From Umbelopsis ramanniana AG (lineage: Eukaryota > Mucoromycota > Umbelopsidomycetes > Umbelopsidales > Umbelopsidaceae): a stretch of 64,000 nt of DNA. Location: positions 558,001 to 622,000 of the forward strand of contig NW_026252090.1 in assembly GCF_025399195.1 (NCBI RefSeq). The letters run 5' to 3'. Below are positions 11,769 through 22,529 of this stretch, piece by piece; position 1 is the first letter of the stretch; each line of letters starts with the position of its first letter. Under the pieces are notes generated by a model that did no database searches, was not told the DNA's origin, and was given only the letters and a program-made list of their open reading frames with translations. The position numbers and the translations under genes are program-made.

Positions 11769-14700
11769 TTACAGCAGTGAAGGACCTTCTTTGCCATTGT
11801 TGTTTAGTTCGTCAATCTGTTGTTGCAGTTGATCTAAAAGAATCATATTGAGCAACCATCAAGTGTTGAATGAGGTGTCAGACGCAGTCTTACCGGCTTG
11901 CTCATAATCCTCATCGTCTACAGCCTGCTGTAATAATCCTTCCAGCTCATCCAATGTCGCTGTGCTTTGCTCGCCGTCCTTGCTTGCAGACCTTGCAATG
12001 GACCTCAATGACGATTTGCTGCTACGTCGTTGCAGCTCCCCAATCAAATCAGGGGAGATGTCAAATTTGGTGGTGATGTACTTTATACGATTCTCCAAAC
12101 TCGTTATTTCACTACTTAACAGTGAATGGAGACGGTATTGGTTTCCAGATAGGCTAGAGTGGGTAATGGGTTATTGTGCCTGGGCTTTATCGCTGTCAAT
12201 TTTTGGCTTGTTTAACTTACCGTTCTCGAGCAATTATTAAATTCTGTCGACACTGTTGTATGGCTTGTAAAATGTCTTCCCCTAATTTTACAAACAAGGT
12301 TATTCAGTTAGAGCGCTTGTCCTTCATTCAATCATAGAGGCTGTCTCGTTTACTCACCGGTCGTCCTTTCGGCTTCCTTTCGCTGGCGAACCATGTCTTG
12401 AAGCGTTTGACGAGCATCCTTAAGCTCTAAATCAGCCTTTGATACTGTCTGCTGCAGCTCGCCTTTCTGTACGACCGACTGCTCCAATGCACCTTTCAAA
12501 TTCTTGATTTTGGACGACATTTTGGCTGCCATTTTGAAGTCTCTTCCCCCCACAGCCATAGATTTTTGTTCCTCCAAGTCAGGCAGTTGTGCTTCCACGA
12601 TCATAATGTCTTTGCTCAGTCGTTGCAATTTAGACTTAATAGTAACCAATTGTGCTGATAGTCGATCCACCTTACTGCGTTGCTCATCACTCTGTCTCTG
12701 GTGACTAAATGGTCCCAGCAATAATAGAGAGTGTGAGTGAAGGTCATCAAAGCTAATTTGATTCAGACAAGAAAACACGCGTTACCTAGCCAGATCAGCA
12801 ACTTTGGGCTCCACGAGTTTTTCGAAATCGCTAACAAGATTCCGCATAATCCTATCGATCTCGTCAGCGTCTTCTTGACCAATGTTGGCTCGGTCTCGGG
12901 ACTCGCCAATTTTCTGTCCTAGCGCTTCAATTTCGCTCTCTTGTCTACGAGTATCCTTGTCATGCTTCTCTTGCATCCGCTGCAGTTTACCTTCTTGCTC
13001 ATCGATCTGTACCTGAAGATAACCATCAGTATACACTGTACCTTGGCGATATCGTTGATGCCAGCTCACTTACGGATCTTGCATCAATATCAGCCTTCCG
13101 TTTCACAACAAGCTTAAGTTCATAGCCCAAGGTTTCCTTCTCAGGACCATGGACGGCAATGGCTTGTTCAATGGTGTCATCCAGTTGCTTGATTTTTTCC
13201 ACACATTCGTCTCGAGACTGTTTCAACTCATTGACCTTTCGTAATAGCTCCTCTATTTCCGACTGCAACGTAATAAGGAGTTAAGAAGTGTGGTCGCTAA
13301 CAGGAATACACTGTACTCAGTTCTAACCTCGATTTCCTGTTGATGATTGTACCATGAATCTCTGTCTTTCTTCTCCTCGTGTACCAGGTCATCCACTTTC
13401 TCCAGGTACTCTGATTCAGCCTTCTCCCACATTTCATAGTCGAACGCGTTTTCACTAGGATGCAGGTGTTAACATACATTTGTTAGCCTGTGCAAAAAAG
13501 CCTTTTTGCATTAGCTTGCCTTTTTTCCTTATCAATCATGGCACGTAGGTCCATAATTTCTTTCATTTTTTGTCGCTGTAGATTGTTTGTATCGGTTACA
13601 TATTGTTCTAAAGACCTCTCCCTTGCTTCCTGTTGTTCTCAAATGCGTCAGATAACGAATAGTGGGATATAACCCCGATAGTAATAGAGCATCTCACCTT
13701 GACCACAACGCATGCTTCAGCAGCTTTGGCAGCTGCTTCAGACTCCTGCCGCATAAGTTTGCTCAAGCTGCTCCATGACTTATCAAAATCATGGTTGAGT
13801 TCGTTCAGCTTTTCGGTTTCAATATAATGTATTTGCTTAGATGTCTTTTCCCAATCGGCATGGACGGCATCGGCTCGCACGAAATCTTCTTCTTCCAAAC
13901 AATCGTCTTCTTTGAGCTCCAGCGATCTCAGTGTATTGTATAGCTTTGGCAAGGGAGGCGATGATGTCAGCCACATTGTGAAGCGACAACTTCATTCGTT
14001 ATATACTTACTTGCTCCAGTTGCCTATACGCCTTGCCTTGGTTTTCAAAAATTGCGCTGAGGCTAGAGATATGTCGATTTGTCTCTGTCTGTATCCGCTT
14101 TAAAGAACTTTCACTGCTCACTTTCTGACGCTCATAATCTTGCTGTCTTATTAAAGGTGAGGCTACCGGTGGATCTGAAGTAACTATGGAGGCTGAAGGC
14201 GGTGGCATTGGCAAGCTCGATTTTTTTCGCGGCTGGATAGCAGTTGGAGAGTCGATGGCGAAAGCTAAGAGGACAGAATACATTAGCTTCCAGCGCACCA
14301 GTAAAGGTTACTTTCACCTTTTCCACTGACCTAGCTCATTAGACGGTGTGGCCACCAGATCGGCCTCTATGAAACTAAATTGCGACTGTCGCATTTGTCC
14401 AGAGCCAGATCTGAGCAGACTGTCTTTTGAATTGGATTTGGATGTTGAATTATTACTAAAATGTGCGGAACCTGATGCAACCACGAAACATTAGTTGATG
14501 GTATTTTACACCCGTAAGGAAAAGGTCTACCGAGTTTATCTCATTTACCATTGTCTGCACCTATGAAGGCGAACGCCGACTGAGAAGGTAGCTGTAAAGG
14601 CGTACTGGCAGCTGATCTATAGCTGCGACTTTCTGATGCTGAATCATATTCGTTCCCCTTTACAATAGAGTTATGCTGTCGACGAGGTGATGTTGGTAAA

Positions 14701-15038
14701 GCTATAAGGAAGACGTTGTTAATGGGATGGCCCGGGGCGGACTTTATTTGTGTATCAGCGTATCGTATCGTATCTTACATTGTCCACCCTTTCCTGAGCT
14801 TACGCTGTTTGTAAACCCATCGCGCAAAAAGGTGAAACTAGATAAGAATCCACCACGAGAAGGCGATGACGGTTGACTTGGTCTGCGCGGTGATGACGGA
14901 GAGCGGGGTTCATTCTCTTCGTAAAAGTCGTCCAATATAGACGCCGAGAGAATGTCTAAGTTGTCAAGGGGCGTTTGAGCATGCTGACTATGAGATTAAC
15001 AAGCGACTTAAAAATAGATAACACTTACCGGATTGCAT
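11769..15038 (-). CDS. Large coiled-coil protein with UVR-like motifs, function unknown
   Basis: Not recognised as a named family. Fourteen-exon model: complement(join(11769..11833, 11894..12153, 12221..12281, 12358..12704, 12786..13012, 13074..13262, 13328..13454, 13520..13629, 13698..13943, 14011..14264, 14331..14471, 14549..14701, 14779..14955, 15029..15038)), 788 aa, all phases consistent. Residues 1-230 are Ser/Pro-rich and probably disordered; 245-720 is mostly coiled coil. Three segments resemble the UVR motif (acidic, then DYEQA-like): about 246-278 ([18 protein letters not shown]), 588-616 ([20 protein letters not shown]) and 750-778 ([19 protein letters not shown]). The 13520 boundary uses a GC donor. 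A first exon of 10 nt gives the start MQSD; a different start is possible. No signal peptide or membrane segment. Confidence 0.75.
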
Positions 15039-15483
15039 TATCTTCTGTATACCGTATAATGAGGTGGAAGGTAAACGAAATGAGTGTGGGACGGTCAGGC
15101 AGAGCCAATATGTCTCCACGTGAGCGATGCCTGATTCTCCTAGTCACTGGACTGTTTTGTTTGATAGCGTTAATCGTAACGACACAAAGTGCATATTGTT
15201 AATATTAATGGATTAAGGTAACTCTCAACTCTTTTTAGCCTTCATTTTGGAAGATAGTGATTAACTCGTGGTAAATGGCTGGCAAGGTTATACTTACTAT
15301 TCAACGAGCAATTACTATCACAACCAATCTTTTTTCTTTGGTTCTGAGTTACGAAGATCATATCCCTTGATGTCAGTTAGGCGAACGCTTGCCGGCATTT
15401 GTTTGGGTTATTTTGATTTTTATTTTTTTCAACATGTTCCTCTATACTGGATAATTAGGCGTATCGGAAGGATTCCACAAGTA
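15039..15483. promoter_or_regulatory. Intergenic, 445 bp
   Basis: Promoter and leader of the coiled-coil gene and 3' flank of the SOK1-like gene (both minus strand). On the minus strand an open frame without ATG continues upstream of 15038, so an unseen 5' exon is not excluded. Confidence 0.4.
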
Positions 15484-18030
15484 TTATTCTTCCGAGCTAT
15501 CAATGACATTCATATCATCAAAAAATTGCAGTTGTGAAAGTCGCTTCACCATAGAAGCATACAAAATATGAAAGGTTCGAAGATTGATATCAGCTACTAA
15601 GGCTATCTTTCCTCCCAATTGGCGGATATCATCTTCTAAGCCATGTAAACCCAGTGCCTCAAATTCAGAGTCATCGACGCGGCGAGATTGTGAAAGTTCG
15701 GTAAGGAGTTTACCTATTCGGTGATACATGAGACAATAAATAGAAGACGACGGTCGTAGATTTTGTCCCAACCATTGACACCAAAACCGCGCGGTTTTTA
15801 ACGTAATGGTGTCCTCCGGCATGGTGAGATTTGGTTGGCGTTGATGCCGTATGCGAATTGCTGTTGAACACACCTCCAAGATCAAGTCAAAGCTGGATAC
15901 TCTATCCGTCATGGGGTGACGGCTACTAACTTCAATGACCTTCTTGAGTAAAACCTTGAGTGTGACTTTCAAGTCCAGTAAATCCTTCCTAGTAGCGTAC
16001 TTTCCAGCTAACTGATGGAAGGGCAACAATAAAATAGCCATGACAATGATATTTTGGTATTCATTTCGAAATTGGTTGGTCATCCGATATTCGTCCAAAC
16101 TAAATGTGGTTGGGAACAGAGTGTGACGCACACCCAACGCCGTCTTTGTTTCGTCGTCGTCCGTGACAAGTCTGACTACAGCTGTTTAATGAAAGCGAAT
16201 AAGCGAACACTTCTCAATGAAAGCGGAAAATGAACATGATGCTGAATGTACTTACCACTGTGGTATATTTTTAAGAACGACTTTTCTTTGCCATCCCGAT
16301 TCCATGCCTCCTTTAACCAGTCCAGAATGGAAAAAAGTCGCATTTGATTGTTTGCGTGTAGGCGTAAAAAGTGTCTGAGCTCATAATCTACACAGGTTTC
16401 TACCAAAAAAACACGGTATTGCCTCAGCGCTTGATTTGCGATGTCCTACATGTAAGAAAAGATGGTATTAATATCACCGACGAGACAACAGCAAGTATGG
16501 CAAAATGATAGCTGGTTAGACCAATCATCCATTACTTACAAGTTTTATAACTTCAGCAATGGTGAAGCATTGCTTGATGGCTTTACCATAATGTTGACTT
16601 GAGAAAAGCACTTGCAAATATAAAACGAGAGGTAACCGTGATGGAAAGCAAGCAGAAGAGAACGTTTTAAATAGGAAATTGGATATCTCTTCTACATCCA
16701 ATACGTCGTGCTTCAGCTGCTGAATGATTAGCTCACAATCGAGGACTTTTCGAATATGAGATGGGTTGTGGCTTGACTGGGGCATGCCAGCAATAGCAAT
16801 ATGCGGAACAAGGGACGACAAGATATCCACCAGTTCATTGATGATGACCCGAAGATATTCATAGCGAGTAGGTGAATTCTTGTAGATCCTATCTGTATTC
16901 ACCGCCAGTTCGACCATGCGCCAATATTTTTCAGCTCGTCTTCGCTTCAATTTTCCACTCTTGCCATCCAAATTGGCCCGAAATGTGAGATTGGGATCAA
17001 ATATCACATCGTGGCGAAACTGAGCATTATTGAAAATATCCGGGACCTTAAGTTCATGGAGTGTTTTGGAATTGATGGGCGGTACCCATAGTTCCATAGA
17101 GAGCGGGCCAACATATTCTACTTGGCCGATGTGGTCCAGTGACGAGGCAGTGACCAATTCCATCGGTTGAAGATGAGAAGTACTCTTATACATGTTTACT
17201 ATAGTCGATAGTGGGCCCTTGCTTGATATCGACCTACGATCGTCATTCATGTCGTCCATGCTGTCGAGATCACACTCTGAAGTGGGACCAAGAGAATCAT
17301 TATGCTGGCTTCCGCCAGAGGGCTTATAATAATGAATATGACACTTGAGGAGGTGGTTTTTACGAGTAGCCTGTGCTCTCCGAGGAACCTGTGGTAGGGA
17401 ACATGTTTTCCAGCTTATAGGCGAGGAGCTGTGAGTAAGTAGGCGTGAAGTGGGTTTCGGAGGCGCCGAATCCAGCGACATTCGACTCCGACGGTGAAAA
17501 CCTGCATTAAGTCTTTGTCGACGTCGCTGACGTGAAAGACAAGCGTACGATCGTATGATAGCAGCCCAACAGTGTGGCCAAGCGCAGACATACCAATGAC
17601 TTTGATCAATGTTTGATTCCTTATGCTCTGGACTATGCGAATTTACAGCGGCAATATTATCGATCTTTGGCAGGTGCCAACCGCAGCCTTCAGATGTCGT
17701 ATGCTCGGACTGTCCATACGAAGTCACTCGTTGGCGTCGATGATAAAGGTCGTTGAATTGCATCAACGAAAGCAAAGTACTCTGAAATCTGTCAGGTTAA
17801 CAATAAGTATTATTAAAAAAAAAAAGAGGTTGAAACGAGTTGAAAAGAGGAAATAGAAATTTTTAAAAATGGCACCTATATGTGTTAACCTTCTTTTTGA
17901 AACATCCGGTGTAATCTTTCATAATGCTACGACAAAGTCGGCGATAACGTGAACGATCGATCCTACGCACACCTTCATTTTCCATTGGCACATAGAATGT
18001 GAGGTGACCATGCCTCCAAAAATACTCCAT
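15484..18030 (-). CDS. SOK1: TCP11/SOK1 family protein
   Basis: TCP11 family; yeast Sok1 is a high-copy suppressor of loss of cAMP-dependent protein kinase and mammalian TCP11 affects cAMP signalling. Preferred model: complement(join(15484..16181, 16256..16445, 16540..17308, 17364..17428, 17502..17627, 17720..17788, 17890..18030)), 685 aa. Family hallmarks are LHELKVPDIFNNAQFRHDVI followed by FDPNLTFRANLDG, then long helices to the C-terminus. The N-terminal exons give protein-like sequence (MEYFWRHGHLTFYVPMENEG) and splice in phase, but one donor (17501, GTTTTC) is weak. An alternative is a single long exon from the ATG at 17763, which is open and in frame with the TCP11 part (703 aa). The last three exons are secure; the 5' end is not. 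Confidence 0.8.
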
Positions 18031-18153
18031 CCTGAAAGAACTTTTATTGTAATAATAGCTTTTGAAGAAAATCCATTACCACAAAATAAAACTAAAATAA
18101 ATTGAAGCTTACCCACCTTCTTTGTCTTTCCACCCATTAAATTGCTTGCCTAC
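18031..18153. promoter_or_regulatory. 123-bp divergent promoter between SOK1-like and PRM1
   Basis: If both start codons are right, two divergent genes share only 123 bp. The stretch is AT-rich in its centre (about 18055-18105). No TATA box is obvious in either direction. Confidence 0.4.
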
Positions 18154-20220
18154 ATGGTTCTTTCTGCTCCCATAAACCTTCATGCGGAATATTCGCTTGC
18201 GTGGTGTAATACGGCGGTTATCCTACTACTCTCGCTGGTTTTCACAATTCAGGTGTTTGGTTCGACCGTTCGGAAGGCAGCAGCTAGTGCTCAATCAGAA
18301 ATTGCTACTATGTGTGAGATGGTCGATACCACCGCTAAAAGCCTAACCACCGCTCCCTCTGCATTGCTGTATATGCTAAACAATGAAGCTGAAACCTCAG
18401 TTTTGTTTGCTCTCAATTCCACTCGACAAGGTCTCTTGAATGCCATTGATGGCGTCGACGCTCTGCTGACATGGTTTGTCGATACTTATAAATCCACTTA
18501 CGTCTGCCTTTTGACGTTAGCTGTCGATAGCTCCATTGACGTAGTTTCTGACGTCGCCAATACGTTTGAAACCACTGTTCAGTCCATTCTCTCTGGAGGG
18601 ACGGTTGGGGTCAACAACGTCGTTAATTCTGTCGAACATACTGTTTTTGGAAACGATACATCCCAAAACAGTACTGTCTCATGGCCTAATATAACTTCAA
18701 ATTGGACATCCTCTCTCAATGCTTTGGATGCCAAGATTCACAACTGGACTCTTGACAGTGTAGTCAGCTCTGTGATCTCTGAACCACTACAGGATTTAAA
18801 GACCACGGTTAACCAGTCACTATTTAACGCAATGCAAACCTACAATTTCACTCCGAGTAAAAGCGTACAAATTATCCCAGTCATACCATGTAATGCCACC
18901 GTCCTTCAGCAAGATATACAAGATGTGGCTAACAAGCTTTTAGGCGTGTCTGGTACACTGACTTATATACTTATCGCTCTCATGCTGGTCATGACTCTTG
19001 TGAATATGGGCTACCGACATGTTGTGAACAATTGGCGGAATAGTATGGCACGATCGTTTGTAACAACGTCTGATCATTTGAACCATGCGGATGCTATGCT
19101 TATATTTCGTGCTGGTCACAAGCCTTTCATGTGGTACATTATGTCTCTCCTTGGAATCAGTCCTCTCCGGTCTAGACGCTCCATGGCATTGACTTGGCTA
19201 ATGGATTATGTGTCAGAACCTGCAGCTCTCTTTGCTCTAGCATATGGTTTATCTGGCTTAGTCTTCACGACGCTTGCCATAAACCTGATTAATGTGATAC
19301 GAAACGAAGCCATCAATGCGTTTTACACATCCATGATTAACCTGGTCAACAATTCGTTTCACAATATAAGCGCCACTTTGATCACTGTTGCGAACTCCAC
19401 TGTAACCGACACCAACCTAGCTATTGATACCTTGGAATATTCCGTGAATCACGATGCCCTGGGTTGGATCAACACAACCACCGCAGTTCTGAACTCTACC
19501 TTGAATCAAGTCTCTTCTGATATTACTGGTGTGGTGACTGATATTTTCGGAGGCACTGTGCTTGAAAATGCCGCTCAAGGCCTGATCAATTGCTTGGTTT
19601 TGAACAAGATACAATCCATAGAAACTGGTTTCACATGGTTGGTAAGTGCATTGCAAAAGACGTAGCAGAACGATCATTATCTTATCTTACTATGTTCCGT
19701 ACGTTTGAATTTAATTTTTTTTTGGTGAATCATCTAGAACAACGTCTCGCATATCCAATTACCAAGGGTTTCCGAAACCGTTGTGACAAACGCAGGATTG
19801 GTTCCTAACATGACCATCGCTGCTTTGCTGACACCTGTGATAGGAAATGAGATGGATCACAATACCACTCTGGATCGTATGCTAGACCAATGCATCAGTA
19901 GCTTGCAAGAGAAGTTGCCATTCTACTGGGTGTTGGTCTCCATGTGGTTATTTATTCTGTTCATCGGGTGCTGTGTCTGCCTATCTCAAAACTGTATCCG
20001 TACCAAACAAGAGGCCCCATCCGCTAGTCGTCCATCTGTCTGGCTGTATCGCCGAAAAGTCAGGTCTGCCACTCATTCGTCTGCTACCAAAAGCTCTCCT
20101 GCAAAGCCGATACGCATCTTGACCAAAGCCATGATACGTAAAAGTCACCACCCAAAGCCATATTCCAGGTTCAGCTCTTCGCTAAGCGACGACAATCATA
20201 TCCTGATGCATGAACTATAG
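18154..20220 (+). CDS. PRM1: Plasma membrane fusion protein Prm1
   Basis: Prm1 is a multispan membrane glycoprotein that promotes plasma-membrane fusion of mating or fusing hyphal cells. Model: join(18154..19641, 19738..20220), 656 aa. Hydrophobic segments are near residues 17-35 (AVILLLSLVFTIQVF), 275-295, 355-385 and 595-615 (YWVLVSMWLFILFIGCCVCL). They are separated by long extracellular loops with many N-glycosylation sequons, and the C-terminal tail is basic. The second exon begins NNVSHIQLPRVSET, the conserved block before the last loop. The N-terminus is uncertain: the frame is open back to 18106 and a short upstream exon may exist. In Mucorales it would be expected to act in zygospore mating (inference). 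Confidence 0.88.
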
Positions 20221-20897
20221 GTATGCCGCTGCAAAAAGGGTATTGAATAGTCTTTCTGAACCTTCTCGAGACATTGTTATCATCAACATGCTTTTTGTTT
20301 GTATACACACTTTTTATTATGATTATATAATTTTACGAGATATATACATTTCTAAAACGATAGACGACACTTTAACGTTGTAAGTGAGGAAACCTGGTGG
20401 AAGAAGCGGGTTGGGTTAGAATATGAAAGTAGAGTGGTATGGTAGGAAGGAGGGGGGAAAAAGCACAAAATCAGAAATAAAAGGCAATATATGTTTGTCT
20501 ACATCTTGTATCCAGAACAGGTCTGATATTTTGTTCATCATTTGAAATGCGTGCAGTGAAAGGGGAATAAGGGATGGCATTGATAATATAGAGTACTTAC
20601 GTTGAGGAAAGAGTGAATAACCCAAGTTCCAGCATACCGAGCGTGTTTTTATTTGCAAGAAATTTTTTTTTGTTTCCCAAAAAAAAAATCGAAGCCGTCA
20701 CAGCTCCGTCAGGCAGTCCGCCTTTCTGCGAAAGAAATTTGAATGACAATTTTTTTTATGTAAAGGCAGGAACAATAAATACACTTGTCAAGCCGGGAAA
20801 AGCTATCTATTCGATCAACGACGACAGTAAAGTCAGTCAGTAAATATACTGAAGGAGAGAAGAGAAAAGTAGTGCTAATTAAGAGGGCAGGAAGTAA
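20221..20897. other. Convergent intergenic, 677 bp
   Basis: Lies between the 3' ends of PRM1 (+) and the SMYD gene (-). A splice-like GTAAGT on the minus strand near 20594 is followed by only a very short open frame. No gene is supported. Confidence 0.5.
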
Positions 20898-22529
20898 TTA
20901 TTTCAATTTTTGATCGCGATTGAAAATCCATTCCAATTCAATTATCTCTCTCCAGTGCTCGTTTTGCTCCCCGAAATTGCTGCTAACGGTGTCTTTGGCT
21001 AATTTGATCCATCGCTGCACACCTCGTTGAAATTCCTTCTCCAGCTTTCGATTGATTCCAGTTAATTCGAGTTGGACCAATGCGTTCCAAGCAGCCTTGG
21101 CGACCAAAACAAGGTGGATAGCTAAAATGGGGTGATATCTTGGGTAGATGAACAAGTATTGTACTAATATGAACATGCAAAGTCGGGACGATTGCGGCCA
21201 GCGATTTTTCATCATTTGTACATTAAGGCATCTTGTAGCAGTACTGAGGGTCTTGAGGGAATATGGTTTGAATATTTCATTGCTTTCGGATGTCTTTTCA
21301 ACCGGGAAATGCAGTACCGATACTGCTGCCTGGAGAAGTAGATTCTCATAAACATTCTTGGGCTGGGGTGTATCAAACACTTCAACTTTACCCGATCGCT
21401 GGATCCAGTATAGACTTGGAAACATGAAGGTTCCCATGTAATGAACATATCTAGGTACATCCAACAGATTTCCTGGCGTCATAGGCACTTCACTGCCTGG
21501 AGGGTACTTCTTGGTCATATCGAGAACGTTCCAAGACTCAATTTCTTCCATAAGGGTTTTTTCCACAAATGAAGGCTCGTCTTCAACCATATCATGATCA
21601 AAGGACTCTCCCAAAAGAGTATCAATCACACCAAAGCCCACGTCAGAAGAACATCTTGGGCAATCGCATTTGAAAAAGTATTTGTCCGCTAGCTTTTGAG
21701 TCCTATCACTTCGACTATTGGCGATATCGATATACGCAATGGTAATTTCTTCGCCAGGGCTGACATCCTCGATCAATCGAATCATTTGCGTAGTACCATT
21801 ATACAATGCGACAGCATTGGGTCGGCACGAGTGATTGAATAATGAGCCTATTGGGTACGTGCCTTCGCCGATAGGAAAAAGCTGGTTGTCGGTGATGCCA
21901 AAATTATTACACTGGAATCGGCAAAGATAGATCAAGAGAGCTGCTGGATCAACACCTAATGATTTGATATGTGGTTTTTGAAGAACATTGGTGGCAATCT
22001 GCTTGAATCGATCCAACAATTCATTGGATTGCTTTGTTTCGTGAGACATGAGTGTTGAAAACGCTTCTAACTGTGCGCATTGAGACAAATCGTCTGACGT
22101 ATGCTGTAGTTGTGTAATATGCTTTTTAGCCCGGGCAATTGTTAACAGCACTCGTTCTAACATAAGTTCGTCCATAATATCTTGCTCTTGATCGTCCTGT
22201 GACCCTTGTTGGTTGCTTTTGCATACATATTGATGTTGAGCGAACCACGCTTTCTGGAAGCAGTGTTTACTACAGAAATAAGCAGATTGACATCGCGAAC
22301 ATCGTTGCAATGGAGCAGCTCTTGTATCTCGTCTAAAGCAGAAGTTACATATGTCTCCACGTGCGGATGGCAATGGGACAAACGCCAGCGGTTGAGATTC
22401 GATGGCCACTGAGCCGCGTTTCAATGGTTTGAGGGCCACGATTTTTCTATGTTTACTTTCATCGTCTACCAGATCCAAGTTGCGAGCTCTCAAATGAGCA
22501 TGTAGGGCCGGGCATTGAACAGTGTGCAT
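20898..22529 (-). CDS. SMYD-type SET and MYND domain protein methyltransferase
   Basis: Intronless 543-aa protein of the SMYD family, which transfers methyl from SAM to lysines of histones or other proteins. The SET domain is split by a MYND zinc finger. The N-terminal part has the SET start (KHRKIVALKPLKRGSVA), then MYND at about residues 60-105 (CNFCFRR...CSRCQSAYFCSKHC...H..VC). The catalytic SET half carries GSLFNHSCRPNAVALYNG and GEEITIAYIDI, and the post-SET cysteines are in YFFKCDCPRC. Residues 130-180 are an inserted helical stretch. The C-terminal third is helical, as in other SMYDs. Target unknown. The start ATG is the first in frame; a 26-nt T run lies about 60 bp upstream. Confidence 0.93.
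   Translation of the reverse strand: MHTVQCPALHAHLRARNLDLVDDESKHRKIVALKPLKRGSVAIESQPLAFVPLPSARGDICNFCFRRDTRAAPLQRCSRCQSAYFCSKHCFQKAWFAQHQYVCKSNQQGSQDDQEQDIMDELMLERVLLTIARAKKHITQLQHTSDDLSQCAQLEAFSTLMSHETKQSNELLDRFKQIATNVLQKPHIKSLGVDPAALLIYLCRFQCNNFGITDNQLFPIGEGTYPIGSLFNHSCRPNAVALYNGTTQMIRLIEDVSPGEEITIAYIDIANSRSDRTQKLADKYFFKCDCPRCSSDVGFGVIDTLLGESFDHDMVEDEPSFVEKTLMEEIESWNVLDMTKKYPPGSEVPMTPGNLLDVPRYVHYMGTFMFPSLYWIQRSGKVEVFDTPQPKNVYENLLLQAAVSVLHFPVEKTSESNEIFKPYSLKTLSTATRCLNVQMMKNRWPQSSRLCMFILVQYLFIYPRYHPILAIHLVLVAKAAWNALVQLELTGINRKLEKEFQRGVQRWIKLAKDTVSSNFGEQNEHWREIIELEWIFNRDQKLK

Noticed and set aside
20416-20658. Minus-strand open frame with a GTAAGT donor downstream of the SMYD gene
   Set aside because: The spliced product would be about 28 residues with no resemblance to known small proteins; evidence too weak.
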